This document shows positions 1-11,700 of a stretch of DNA of 64,000 nucleotides, piece by piece. A program made the position numbers and the translations under genes. Every line of letters starts with the position of its first letter. The stretch's first letter is position 1. The stretch is from Phlebotomus papatasi (lineage: Eukaryota > Arthropoda > Insecta > Diptera > Psychodidae), in the NCBI RefSeq assembly GCF_024763615.1, contig NC_077224.1, positions 3,348,001 through 3,412,000 on the forward strand, given 5' to 3'. Under the pieces are notes generated by a model. The model made no database searches. It was not told where the DNA came from and saw only the letters and a list, made by a program, of their open reading frames with translations.

Positions 1-93
1 TCTTCGGGAATTTCTCCTCCTTTCGCCTGATTTCTCTGGTGTTCCCATGGACCCAAAAGTCGATGGATGCATGGGAAGAGGGTGGAGTGGAGC
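1..93 (+). repeat. 93-bp direct repeat, copy 1
   Basis: The first 93 bases are identical, as far as I can read, to 644-736. The similarity stops sharply after GGTGGAGTGGAGC, where this copy continues ACATTATT and the other CCAATATG. This copy touches the window edge, so the duplication may extend to the left. No coding function is visible. Confidence 0.9.
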
Positions 94-223
94 ACATTAT
101 TCATTAAATGTTGGAAGAAAATTCCATAATTTTAGTCAATTTATTTTTAGTGTCCGATTTTACCCTCAAAGTGTCCAAAATTAAAAGCTTTCTAAAATTA
201 TGAGCACTTCCAGTATAGTAGCT

Positions 224-277
224 GGGTGACGAGTTTGAGCACTTCGCGAAGTCTGGGACGCATTGCCATCCTTTTTG
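224..277 (+). repeat. Short dispersed repeat
   Basis: The segment reads GTGACGAGTTTGAGCACTTC and then a GC-containing stretch ending in GGGACGCATTGCCA. A close match lies at 14622-14672, inside the family J element. It looks like a fragment of a dispersed repeat; its full length is unknown. Confidence 0.6.
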
Positions 278-290
278 TAACTTGTAAATT

Positions 291-416
291 AAGGCAAAGT
301 GCCCTCAGGCCGACCGGTTCCTCAATTCTACCGTTAGAGAAATTCACCATTAAAACATTTAAATATTGACCACCGGTCGAGTCGAGGAACCGGTCGACTC
401 CAGGGCACTTTACCTT
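291..416. mobile_element. Family A MITE, 126 bp
   Basis: The left end AAGGCAAAGTGCCCT...CGACCGGTTCCTC (291-323) is the inverse of the right end (about 370-416), which finishes AGGGCACTTTACCTT. The centre is AT-rich and non-coding. A second copy with the same ends is at 33406-33640. Short length, inverted ends and repeated occurrence support a non-autonomous DNA transposon; the superfamily is not identified. Confidence 0.8.
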
Positions 417-643
417 ATGTAAAGTTTTTGATATTCTTATCACATTTTCAGTGTGTCCTTAATTCTCAGTTTGGTGTGTAAATCTTGTGTAATATAAATC
501 AAGAAGTAAGGGTTTGAAAGTCAAAAGGTCACCGTGTCATGATTTTTTTTTTTTTGGCAATTGAGCACTTGGCAAATGTCCTTGTGCCCTGGACTTGTCT
601 TTATGCTATCTTCTTCCCAAGTTTCATCGGAAAAATCATTTTC

Positions 644-736
644 TCTTCGGGAATTTCTCCTCCTTTCGCCTGATTTCTCTGGTGTTCCCATGGACCCAAA
701 AGTCGATGGATGCATGGGAAGAGGGTGGAGTGGAGC
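644..736 (+). repeat. 93-bp direct repeat, copy 2
   Basis: Second copy of the segment at 1-93. The 550 bases between them hold a family A MITE and a short dispersed repeat. The copies may be a segmental tandem duplication or an assembly join of two haplotypes; sequence alone does not decide. Confidence 0.9.
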
Positions 737-2381
737 CCAATATGTGGGTGTTTTCTATCCATTTCAATTGGCCTGGTTTTTCTTTTTTTTTTTTGTTTAT
801 TTTGCTCAGGTCTCATGGGGTGACTCTCTCGGAAAAGTTTTGCGGCCGTTTCTCTCTCACTCGGGCGCGCATCAGCCTTCCACAGCCGAGGGGGGTGGTT
901 TTTGGTGTGGATGTTAGGTTTTGTGCAATGGCGCTCAGAGGTGCACCCCCAAAAAATATATAGTGACGGTGGCAAAACGCAGCAAATGCACAAAAGCCGA
1001 CGCTCTGCCTGGTTGCTGGCTGGTGAGCATCGAATATTGAGGGTGACTTCGTGTGCGAGAGTCGCCTGGAAATGTTTTTGGCGTTGGGAAAATGGGTGAG
1101 AGTGTGCAAGAGTTCTGTACTTTCCCTGTGTATAGGGGCTGCAGGCCACACCTCTCTGTGCCGTGATTGGTCCGAAGAGGCTGACTAAGGTCCGAAGGAT
1201 ATATCCTGGATATCCTTTGATAAATATCCTTTCGAGCCTACAACTGATTGGAACATTTCTCCATGTTCTAACCATCTCACCCTGGCATCCCCTAACCCAT
1301 ATATTGGAAAATATTCGCGCGCTTGATATATTGCTTGCAACCCCTTAGTACCGGGACTTCTCTCTCTCTGTCACACAAATCCTTTTTCTTTTTTTTTGTA
1401 CTATCCTGTGCAACACATTTTCCAATCCCATCACCATGTCCTTCATTGATCTCTTTCTCTGGGAGTTGAAAAATATTTTTCACTCAGCGATTTACCCCAA
1501 AAAAAAACTCCCCTTTCTCCCCTAAAAAAAAATGAAACAAGAAAAATAGTTCAACTTTGGGAATTTTCTCCAAACTTGTCGATTTTCTCACTTTTCCACC
1601 CTTCTTGCATCTTCCTCGGAAATTTAAATTCCCAGTGCATCTTGTTTTCGCGCGCCATCCCATCTGTGCTGGCTTAATCCCTATTTCATCTTCCTTGGCA
1701 TCTCTCAAGTAAATTGGCGCCAGATTGAGGGGGAAGATACAGTGGGCAACAATAAAAAGATGAATCCTTCCGCAAATGTGAGAAAATTCAGTCATTCACT
1801 CAGTTCACGAGATAAATGTGGTGCAAGTATAATGCACCATTTTACTCTTACAACCAACGAAAAGAAAAAAAACAAACAAATCCCCATTGCACTGTCTCAA
1901 AACGGGCATTTTTATCTTCTTATTTTCAATTGAAAAAAAAAACAATCACCTCAAGAACAGAACAATGGTAAATGGTCAGGATGACGTAGATGGTGCTACC
2001 GCAAAGAGAGAAGCATCGATTAAAGGTGAAAGAAGGATAAATACATTATTAAAATTATTAAGTGCTGATTGTTTTCAATAAATTCTCACCATTTATGCCT
2101 GAGATCTTGCACTATTTTAGGGAGATGCTCTTGCTAAATAAATTTCACTGAAACTTATTGGCAGTGAAATTTGTTATTTATTCACGGAATTTTGGCTTTG
2201 AAATCCAACTGCCTCATGTATATATTAAAGTGAGCAATAAGTTTTATGCAAGAGAGAGAGAGGAAGAGGGAGAGAAAGGAAAATGGGATGGGAAAAAGTT
2301 TTTCTTTTCAACAAAATCTCTGTATTCAGGAAAATTCAGTGTAGAGTGATTCGGTACTTTTGACTGGCAATTTTATATGGT
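737..2381. other. Unique island, no gene recognised
   Basis: Mixed-composition DNA, richer in GC around 740-1320 than the surroundings. Open frames exist on both strands but none shows a recognisable domain, convincing start context or splice-bounded exon. A short AG-rich run lies near 2250-2275. It could be intron or regulatory DNA. Confidence 0.45.
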
Positions 2382-3329
2382 TTAGGGTAAGTGAGGGATG
2401 GTTCGCACGCTTTTTGGAAGTCAATATTCAAGATTTTTTTCTGGCTGAACCAGAAGAATACCACAAGAATCTGTGTGGTCTTTTAACTTCCTATGCGTAA
2501 TCTCACTGCCGTAGAATCTGTGGTTTTTCCTGGACAGGAAAATGAAAAAAGTATGATGATTTGTGCGAACCTTGCCTGTGGAGGCAAGATTCGCACGATG
2601 GGTTGTTAAGGTTCGTCATTGCATTTCTTCCTGGAATATCTCTTGCGCACAATTAAAAATTATTTACCGATTATTAGATTCAAGTTCCACGAATCCACGG
2701 AAACCATTATTTCACTAAAAGAAGGTAACTAAAACAGTTTTCTTCTAATTTTTCTGAAGCACTGTTTTTCTTGCAAATTTATGTCGAAAAATCGACTTAA
2801 ATGTGATAATTTCAAATGTGACAACCCTAAAAATTTATCAGCTGTCTTTTCTTCATCTTTCTTTTCCTTTGTTTTCTTCTTTGAGGTTATGTTGTTATTT
2901 TAAGCTGCTGGAGTTACCTGATGAGTTGGCGAACCATAACACTTTCAATGGTTGAACCAATACGCAGTGTAGTATTTAGGATTTTTCCGCCACTCGGAAA
3001 ATAATTTTCCTCCGATGCCAAAAATATTACGTAAATATCAACCCAGATTAACCCTTCATCTATTGGTGTAAGTGATTATTTCTGAAAATCAATTTAACTG
3101 TGAGAAATCACACGAAATGTGAGTCATCAAAATTTCCCATTTTAGGCCATTTTTGCATTTGTGATTCTAGAACCTAAGAAAGAAGGGCTAGGTTGCCTAT
3201 TTTTGCGGTGAAGATGAGGTTTATGATTATCTATCTAATGCCTAAGAAATGAGGAAATAGCACTTTTCAAACAAAGAGAAAACTCGGATTGAAGGCTCGA
3301 GCGTGCGAAGCATCCCTCACTTCCCCTAT
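2382..3329. mobile_element. TIR element, ~0.95 kb
   Basis: The left end TTAGGGTAAGTGAGGGATG followed by GTTCGCACGC is mirrored at the right end by GCGTGCGAAGCATCCCTCAC then TTCCCCTATA, an imperfect TIR of about 28 bp. Internally at about 2563-2600 a near-palindrome pairs GTGCGAACCTTGCCT with AGGCAAGATTCGCAC. No transposase frame is visible, so it appears non-autonomous. Confidence 0.75.
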
Positions 3330-4305
3330 AATTAATTTTTTTAAATTTACTATTAAAAAAGTACAACGTGAATATTAATTTTAAGATCTATATTTCTTTC
3401 CATATAGTAAGGTGGGGTAATTGGATCGTTTTCCGAAGAGTACTACTTAAACGCTTGTTTTTGGATTGATGAAATTCTTTTTTACTTCTTCTAAATCCAT
3501 AGAATTATTCACTGTTTCATTCAGAAACACAATATAAAAAAAATTATCAAAAATATTAAAGAAAATTTATAAAATAATGATAATACTGAAATAAGTCAGC
3601 ATGCACTAACTGGGTCACCTTCTCGCTAATTCACTTTTAATTAAACCTTTGGATTTAAAATACTTTTTTCCTCAGCTGGCACAACATTGAAATGAGCTAG
3701 TCCCCGGAGAGTGGCCTTCAAAGTTGAAGCCAATTTCTTAATTTCACATACAAATGCGTATGGGATTTTTTCTGCTCTCGTGATCGTTATGCTAAATATT
3801 TAAAAAGTGAGAAGTTTTTCCATACTATAAGATACCTTTCCGTATGGAGGCATAAATATACTAAATTTTTGTTTAAATAATTTTTTTCCTCGGAGCACTG
3901 TGAGCTGAGTCCGAGATCAATTTAGGAATTGGCTACAAATAGCTCCATATAAAAAGGCCAACTTGCCAGGCGCTTGGAAATGAGTCTATTGCACTCACTT
4001 ATTTAATGGATAAAAATATTATTTTTGCTTTTTCTCAAACTTGAATAGTTATATTATGTTACTATAGTGACTATATTACGGAAATAAAAATAAAAATATT
4101 ATTTTAAGTGGATTAGTCATAAACGATCCAGATGGCGAAGCGCCCGGTTTAGCACACTTGACTATACCTTATGTCCGCCGCCGACTTAACCTAATGACCA
4201 GTCTCTGAAACAAGACAATGGGACAGCTTCTTCGCATTACGCTGTAAGTTACATGAGCTAAGTTGAGAGTGGATGCATGGTGTATTTGCTGAAAATTTAG
4301 ACATT

Positions 4306-4390
4306 GATTCCGGTAGATTTTAGAATAGGTTAACTTGGCCTTGGAGTAGTTTTGTCTCTTCGAAAGAGTATTACTGAACGGAACAATTAA
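4306..4390 (-). mobile_element. Family G end fragment
   Basis: TTCCGGTAGATTTTAGAATA followed by TGTCTCTTCGAAAG and ATTACTGAACGGAAC matches in inverse the left end of the element at 16659-17093. Only one end is present, so this is a truncated or decayed copy. Confidence 0.55.
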
Positions 4391-4579
4391 AGGTTTTGTA
4401 AAAGTTAGTTGTCATTTTATTATATTAAAAAGAAATATAGTGAGTATTCCTATAGAACAACGTCTCTGCAAGTCATTTGATATTAATTTTCAGATGATTT
4501 CATTTATATCCTATGAAATCATGAAATTATGAAATTGTAACAACTGATATTGTAACATAAAACATACAAGCAGTGAAGG

Positions 4580-4705
4580 GATTTTCCATCGTTTTATCCC
4601 AGAGGTTGGAATCAACGCTAAGACGGCGATGGCCGCATGGGAAGGGGGCAAAAAGATGAAAATGAGATGAATAAATTGAATTGAATTGAAATTGAATTGA
4701 AATAT
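4580..4705 (+). mobile_element. Non-LTR retroelement or SINE 3' tail
   Basis: A conserved block, CCATCG...AACGCTAAGACGGCGATGG, is followed by ATGAATAAATTGAATTGAAT microsatellite-like sequence. The same block with a different simple tail (TCTA repeats) occurs at 30390-30525. A shared 3' block ending in variable simple repeats is typical of target-primed retroelements. No coding part remains. Confidence 0.6.
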
Positions 4706-5875
4706 TTAGCCATATTTATCATTTATATTTTGAAACAGATTACAAAATACTGAGAAATGTTTGAGAAAACATTATTATTAATACAATGTTTCAAAATATT
4801 TTTATTATTAAAACTGAAATATTTAATTTAACTATGAGTAACTAACTGTTTAAATATCTGTAAAATATACTTTGTGTGTTTTTTTGCAAATTACAATGCT
4901 ACTTTTCTAAAACTTATTTAAAAATAATACATCGACGCAATTTAATTTTTCTACTGTAAAAATTTTTAGATATTGCCCTTCATTGACCAACATTTATCGC
5001 ATTTACAAAACATTCTTAAAATTATTTGTGGTTAAAGAGAAACAAAAACCACTGAAATGCATATTTACGCTCCTAGGTCTTAATTTAAAAATCAGCGACA
5101 AGGGAAATGAACAATATTTCAAGATAAATAAATTTATTCTTAAAGAATGGAAGGTCTGACTGAAGGGTTAGATGCGTATCTGTTTTTACTCCACTCTGTT
5201 TAAATTAATCAAATTTCAAAAATTCTATTATGCAAGTTTAACTCCTACATTATTATTCTTAGGTTCACGTAATCATTGAATTTTTCCGCGTAATTACTTT
5301 CGAGTGTGTACGGCTCTTAATCCGATTTAAAACTGCGCATAAAATCACACCAAAGCATGATAAACTGATTTTTTATGACTATGGTTTCATTAGCAATTGA
5401 ATTAGGTTTATAGTTATTCAGAATTTCTGAACTGTTGAAATTATTAATTTTAAAATTTATTATTAGTTTACAAATGGGGATTTTCGGGGGAATTGGCTTT
5501 TAAACCTTTAAAAAAAACAACAAGGAAGAAGCAGGGCACCTTTATATTTGGAAACTTTTGAAATTGGGTTTTTTCTCCTACTTTTAAATGAACTGGACCT
5601 TACCGTGATTTAATTTTGCTTCAGAAGCCAATTGTGAAGCTAAACTACATTATGATAAGGCTCAGTTCCTTTTCAAAATTGGAGACATAAGCCTTACTTC
5701 AAAGTTGCCTTATAGAATTGAAATTTGAAATTGAAATTCAAATTCATTTCGTTTTTGTAGCAAACATTTACGTATTATTGTTAACGTTGTTGACATCTGA
5801 AGTTTTAAGCATACCGAAAAACCGAAATGAAAGAATATTCAACGCTAAAACGTCGAATATGCGAACTTACATTTT

Positions 5876-5950
5876 AGCCTTCTGGTTTTCGAATAGGTTT
5901 GACTTGGCTTTTGAGCAACTTAGTCACTTCGAAAATTTATTGCTGAAAAG
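5876..5950 (-). mobile_element. Family G end fragment, diverged
   Basis: GGTTTTCGAATAGGTTTGAC and then TTGGCTTTTGAGCAACTTAG, CACTTCGAAAATTTATTGCT resemble the family G end seen at 61340-61424 and, in inverse, at 16661-16735. It is diverged and truncated. Confidence 0.45.
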
Positions 5951-6887
5951 CCAATTGTTCTAATTGGAACAGGAAAACATTTTTATAACAAAACCGTCAA
6001 GTTTGACACTTCTTGTAATTTTTTTTAACTTTTGTTCAATAGAGTTTGATAGAAGTTCTATAATAATTTGTAATTAATTTTGTTTAAAAAATTTGTAATA
6101 ATTAAAATGATAGGATGCTACATCTTGCGAAAAACGTAAATCTTCAGGATATCTTTTTCAAAAAATAGTCTTAATTTTTAGGCATTTTTTGTCATTTTGG
6201 GCACTAAAATAATTCTGAAAACAATTCGAAAAATTCCCTATAAAAAGAAACCTACAGTGAAATTTCAAGATGGTTCTTGTTCCAACTTCCTAATTTTCTC
6301 TTTGTAAGAATATTACATTTTATTTAAATTTGTGATTTCTATTTTATTTATTACCCGATAAAATTTCACTATACTGATCGGTTTTATCAAGATATTTTCC
6401 ATTCTAATGCATCTGCAAATAACTTAAATCTGATTGAGTTTACTTTAAACCTTAAACTTTGCCTAAGACAACTACATCTTTAAATTTTTATTAATTTTAA
6501 TTTTAATAATTAAAATTTTACAATTTTCTTTTGAAATTATCATACGTCTAAATTTGATTTTCACTGACCCAATAATATTAAAAAAAAATAATATAATTAT
6601 CTTAGCATTCAAAAATTGTTGCATTTTTAATGACTTTGATTAGATATTGTTGGCTATTTTTGTTGAAATATGTTGAATCTCTCCTGATTGAATAATAAAT
6701 AAAATATAATAAATTAGGAAATGAAAAAAAAATCATGATTGGATTTTTTCCAGTTTATTATGACTCCGACACACCTTTATGGCTCCTTTTAGATCAGGAA
6801 AATTTCATAAAGTCAAAATTCACATTTTTAAAAGTTTCGTAGGAGAAAGTACCCTCCTTTTGAACGTTCATACCTTCGAATAATGTT

Positions 6888-8716
6888 AATATTAGGTGAG
6901 ATTCTTAACAATCTCACCTACTATAATCCTAACAAAATTTCATGTCGTCCGATCGCGCTCAAACTTGGCCAAAATGTGTTTCGCCACTTCCTGATCACGA
7001 ATATATGGGGGGCTAAGTTACGTTCCCGGCCGGCCGGCCGGCCGTCCGGCCGCTCTTTGGAGCTTAATAGCTCCTAAACTAAAAAAGATATCGACTTGCG
7101 GTTTTCGGCAAAGGTTAAATATCGTATGAAAATTGCAACTTGGTGCATAGACCCCCCACCCCCCACCCCTCCTTCCGCCATTTTGAAGACCCCCCTTTTT
7201 TTGTTTTCTCAATAGCTCCGCCCCTATGGCATCGAGCGGGCTCAAATTTTAGTATGTTATAGCTGGGCCTTAGAGCTTTCCATCAATACCAAACTTAAGG
7301 TCCCCCGACCCCCCTGACCCGAGCTATAAGGGTCCAAAAAAAATTTCTTAAAATGGCCATAACTCCGGTTCTAATTGTCAGAATTTAAAAAGTGAGGGCT
7401 TTTTAGAAAGCTCTCGTGAAATGCCACTTCCCCTTCTAACATCGCAAGTTCATAAAACCACCGCTAGGGGCGCTTTTTTTAAAAAGAAAATTTTTAAATC
7501 TTAAAAGTTAAATAACTCAAAAATTCCTTATGCAATCGAGCTGAAATTTTAGTATGTTGTAGCCGTTGATTATACCTATCAAACAAAAAAAACCTTAAGT
7601 CGATCCATAACCCCTGACCCGAGCTATAAGGGGTCAAAGTTCGAACATTGACCGGCCTCTATCTCCGGTTCTAATTAACATAGCGACATAAATTTTACCT
7701 TTTTGGTTTCGTCTCGATGAGCACTTTCAGATGGAAGTTCAAAAAGTCACCACAGGTGGCGCTGTGATAGCGTCAAAATTCATCGAAATTCAAAGTCACT
7801 TTTCTCAAAAACGGCATTGTGCAAGTTAATGAAATTTTAGTATGTTGTAGTCCAGTCTAGGACGTTTCCAAAATGGTGCGTATGTGCGCTGTGGTTTCAA
7901 TAGAACCGGAGATATGAGGGGTCAAAGTTCACAACATTCAAAAAATCATATCTCCGGTTCTATGTGACCGATTTTGATGAATGAGGGCTTAAACGAAAGA
8001 TCTCACCAAATGCTACAACTTTCTAGAATATTTGAACTTCGTGGGACCAACACCAGGGGCGCCACAGTCGAAAAACCAATTTCAATATCACATAACCTCA
8101 ATTATCTCGACTGTCGCTGAACCGATTTTGATGATTACTTCGACATAATTGTAGAGCACATTTGTCTCTACATTTCGTCCATACATCATTTTCCACTCAG
8201 ACTACGCTATCACTCCGATTTTGCCGTTTAAGTGTGAAAAAATTGATTTTTCCCATAATAACGCTTTGAAATCACTCAGATGCCAATTTGACTGCCTCTA
8301 CTCCACCAAGACACTTAAAATAGGGGTTTAAATGGAAAGTCCCGCAAAATACAACAATTCTTTGAAATAGTTGAAGCTCAACAAATGACTACTTGGGGCA
8401 CTCTGGATGAAAAAACGAGTTAAGAAACAAAAAACCTCGCTTATCTTGGCTTCTGAGTAATCGATGAGATCATGTTCTATAGGAAAATTATAGAGAACAT
8501 TCTGGTCTACATTTCACCAATATAACACTTTTCTGTCAGTTCATCCAAATCCTTGATATTTTGGTTTAAATACAAAATTTGTATAATTTCACGAATTTTA
8601 TTCAAGATAACTGAATGGCGACTCACAATTTCAGCTCTAAATCGAATTTGCATGCACTCCGAGTTAGCTCACGTTAAGGATCTCACCTACATAAGCCGGT
8701 TAGGATTATCTGTCCC
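6888..8716 (+). mobile_element. Family E 1.83-kb element, copy A
   Basis: This 1829-bp block is repeated in inverse orientation at 35467-37293 with high identity and sharp boundaries. It starts with a perfect small hairpin, GGTGAGATT-CTTAAC-AATCTCACC, then TATAATCCTAAC. It ends CACCTACATAAGCCGGTTAG and GATTATCTGTCC. The interior holds a CCGG run (7025-7053) and three diverged ~290-bp modules (about 7230-8090), each with an AGTATGTT motif, a GAGCTATAAGG or related block, TCCGGTTCTA, and a GGGGCGC-like block. No coding frame spans it. Short relatives sharing the right end are at 14858-14950 and 23243-23418. The transposon class is unclear. Confidence 0.8.
7025..7053. repeat. CCGG palindromic run
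   Basis: An uninterrupted GGCC/CCGG alternation in an otherwise AT-rich neighbourhood, inside family E copy A. The matching run in copy B (37131-37157) lacks the GTCCGG interruption and differs in repeat number. Confidence 0.9.
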
Positions 8717-9744
8717 TTTTCTACTTTTCTTAAGAAATTTACACATGGTTATCACATGATTATCAATAATTGATAATGACCTAACTAATATTTAATAGAA
8801 ATGTGAAAGTCTCTTAAGAAAACTAAAAGTAAATTCATATTACTTGATGGCATGAACGTTCTAAGGGAGTGTGGAGAATTACTTGTGGTAAACAATAATT
8901 TCTCTGTGATAGGATTATGTGATATCTAATACCCTCTTCTTCCTGCCCAGTTTACCTATAAGTATATTGTGGTGTTATAAATCTGTCAGGGACTGTGTGT
9001 TTCTTGGGCTTCCTTCTACCGTTTGTGATATTCACGTACCTGGAAATATATATTCCTTTAGTAAATGTCTTCAACAGTGATCCGGAACGTAGGCGGCTGG
9101 ATTTTCCAGAAGACGTTTCCTCGATGACCGCCAAATGCCCTTCACCAAATCCACTGAGGCAGTGAAACACAATTTTCACCTTCACCAATTATTTATTTCC
9201 ACCAATTTCTCCACTACTAGACTGAACACAGTTTAACTCTACGTCACTGTCGTTTTTCTGTATTTTAAAGTTAATATTTCTACAATAATTTCACAAATAA
9301 ATCTAATACACTTCTCCTCACGTCTCTTTGATTTTCAAGTCTCTTACGTAATTTTCAGACTGCTTCCCCTACTTTCTTTCCAGCTGATCTTTTTCACCAC
9401 TTTTTCCTTCTTCTCTCTCCCTCCATACATGTTCAAAATCCAACCGTCTTTTGTCTCTTATTTTTAAGAGATCTCCAATCAATGGAAATTCTATACAGGG
9501 AGGGTACTTTCCCCTACAAAACTTTTAAGAAAGAAAGTAATGTGAATTTTGACTTTATGAAATTTTCCTGATCTAAAAGGTGTGCCGGAGACATTAAAAC
9601 CAATTTTGAGTCTTAGTATTAAAAAATATACTAAATTAATTGTTTTTTTTTAATTAGAATAGAATGTAGAGGAAGGCTTTCAGGCTTCGCACAAGCTCTT
9701 CCTTTAAAAATTTTATATTTTCCCATATTCCTTTAATGGATTCG

Positions 9745-9978
9745 ATTGGCTCCGGCAGACATTTTAGATCAGGAAAATTTCATTAAGTCAAAATTGGAAT
9801 CTCTTTATCATACGTTTTGCATATGTCTATCTCATTCTTTCGCACTCTTCTTCTTCTTTCAAGCATCACAACAAATTCAATTTAGCTCAGTCGAATTTGG
9901 AGTGCGAAAGACTGAAATTGGCACATGCAAAACGTGTGAGAAAGAAAAGGATGCGAATTCATCATGTCAAATTCATTA
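9745..9978. mobile_element. Family D foldback MITE
   Basis: GGCTCCGGCAGACATTTTAG and ATCAGGAAAATTTCATTAAG begin a copy whose middle is a large imperfect hairpin: GTTTTGCATATGTCTATCTC on the left and GCACATGCAAAACGTGTGAG on the right, then GAATTCATCATGTCAAATTC. The far right end is cut by the MITE that starts at 9976. Confidence 0.7.
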
Positions 9979-10206
9979 AGGGGTTACATAGGTCTCTCAT
10001 GTCAAAAAAAAAATCATTTTTTTTTATTTTATAGTATAACACTTGAAAAATATTTTCTGAAAATTTCAAGTCAATCGGAGTAAAACTCTCTCTAAAGTTA
10101 CTCTTTCAAATTCCAAAAGTTGGAATTTCTAAAATATTTTCTACACAATAAATTATAATCAGAAAAAGGTCTATTTTTGACCTGAGAAATCCATGTAACC
10201 CCTTAA
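9976..10206. mobile_element. TTAA-bounded MITE, 231 bp
   Basis: The left end TTAAGGGGTTACATAGGTCT and right end ending ATCCATGTAACCCCTTAA form an inverted repeat; the inner parts CTCATGTCAAAAA and TTTTTGACCTGAG continue it. Both ends include TTAA, consistent with a TTAA target, although the neighbouring sequence does not prove duplication. No coding frame. Confidence 0.75.
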
Positions 10207-11665
10207 GCTTTTTAATGGGATATTTCCCCTCATTTCCCCGTTAGTTTTGTAGAATGTTCGTAACGTCCTTAAGAATTTACAAATAAGCGTATAATTCAGT
10301 CGAGACAAAATTCGGAAGCATTTCTTCATATACCACAGGGACAACATAATGAGAGCTTTCTCTTGCTGTTCTACTTAATAATTTCATAAAAATTCACCAA
10401 GATGTGCTTTTTATTTTCAATTTGAAAAAAAAGTCTATAAATTCTCCTATTTTTACCATCTTTATTGCTTTAATTTAGAGGAAAGCACAGTGAAAATTTT
10501 CTGTTGAAATTCCACCAAGTATTCATAAATTTCATGGAAAAGTCTCACACTTCTCATTCCTTAACTTTTCAGTGAGCAATATTTGTGTGACATCAATTGC
10601 TCCCTGCTTTTGGTAGCTGCTGGTGGTCGAAGACACATTCCAGCTCCATGTGCAAAAGAATAAACATTTCGGAGCAAGAAGGAAGGTGGAAAAAGAGTCA
10701 ACAAAAGAAAAGATCTGTTGCACGCTGCAAATTTATGATCTTACCAGCAATATTAAATACAAAAGAGCTTCGATTATTTTATATTCTTCTTCCAACCATT
10801 TCTTGTGCCACAAGAAATGGTTCTTCGGAAGATGGGGAGTGTTTTATTGTTCTTATCAGATTACTCGTGTGGCAAAAATATGAAGAGTGTGGGAACTTTT
10901 TCTCGTGTCAACGGAAGACAATTTTTCAAAATCTTTTGCCAATTTTCTCGGACTGTTTTTTCTTTAAAAAAAACTATTTTTCAAATGGCTTAAAAAACGG
11001 AAATTCATTAATTTTCTCTTGCCCTTGGAATGCGGAAATTCTTAATTACTTCCACCCTTCGATGGACGTATTATTTATTCATCAATTCCCTTTTTTTTAT
11101 TCTTAAAAAAAAGAATATAAAAAACTTCATCGTTAGTTTCTAGTAGAATGCAGAAACATAATTCATCATAATCAAATTTATATTGTGTGACTGGATCCAG
11201 CTATCTTTCATTCATTTTCGTGTGCTATTTATTGCAGTATAAAAGTGGCGTAATTTAATAAATGAATTATAATATGCAAAGTGCGAAAAGAGGAATATTG
11301 TTAGTTGGTGAAGGTTGCCTGTTTTTCTTCTTCTGCAAAACATAAGACAATTGGCTAAAGCTACTCATGAGAGAAGAAGAGCAACAACAAAAAAAAACTG
11401 TTGAGATAATATGCAAAATAATGTTTTACTGCATTTAATTACCGCGCCATGTAATTATAATTATCCCGCCGTGGTGCCTTCGTGAGTCTCATTTCCAATT
11501 TTTGCGTGGGCTAAAAATTAACTCTCAAGACCCTAAAGACAAGTAAATTTTCAGAGAAAAGCTTTTCTTCTGCATTTTTATCATGCATAAAAGCAACTGA
11601 GGACATTTACAGCCATCATTTAAGAGATGGATGGATTATATCCCTAAAAAGCATATTTATTTGCG
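10207..11665. other. Unique AT-rich stretch, no gene recognised
   Basis: Open frames at about 10597-11106 read as low-complexity hydrophobic or Phe-rich sequence without domains. A cluster of TAATTA-type motifs separated by CCGCGCC and CCCGCCG lies at about 11435-11475. This could be homeodomain-type regulatory sequence, but that is a guess. Confidence 0.4.
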
Positions 11666-11700
11666 TTAGGGTGAAAGGAACAACTATTGACACTTTAAGA
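11666..11700 (+). mobile_element. Solo end of family I MITE
   Basis: TTAGGGTGAAAGGAACAACT followed by ATTGACACTTTAAG is the inverse of the right end of the family I MITE at 46219-46452. The partner end was not found within several hundred bases, so this is a solitary or truncated end. Confidence 0.5.

Larger units (their letters stand above)
3330..6763. other. AT-rich non-coding stretch with repeat scraps
   Basis: Very AT-rich DNA without a convincing gene. It contains two family G fragments (near 4306-4390 and 5876-5950) and a non-LTR 3' tail (4580-4705), listed separately. Otherwise I see only short A/T runs and degenerate sequence. Confidence 0.6.
6764..9593. mobile_element. Composite element with ~95-bp family D TIRs
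   Basis: The left arm (about 6764-6862) carries TTTTAGATCAGGAAAATTTC, AAAGTCAAAATTCACA and AAAGTACCCTCC. The right arm (about 9495-9593) is its inverse over the same blocks and ends GATCTAAAAGGTGTGCCGG. Between them lie the family E element (6888-8716) and about 0.8 kb of AT-rich DNA. The ends are those of the foldback MITE family D, so this is either a long family D member or one that captured other elements. No transposase is visible. Confidence 0.7.

Noticed and set aside
3409..4135. TIR element from GGGGTAATTGGATCGTTTT and AAACGATCCAGATGG
   Set aside because: The match is limited to about ten bases (AACGATCC) and the ends otherwise differ.
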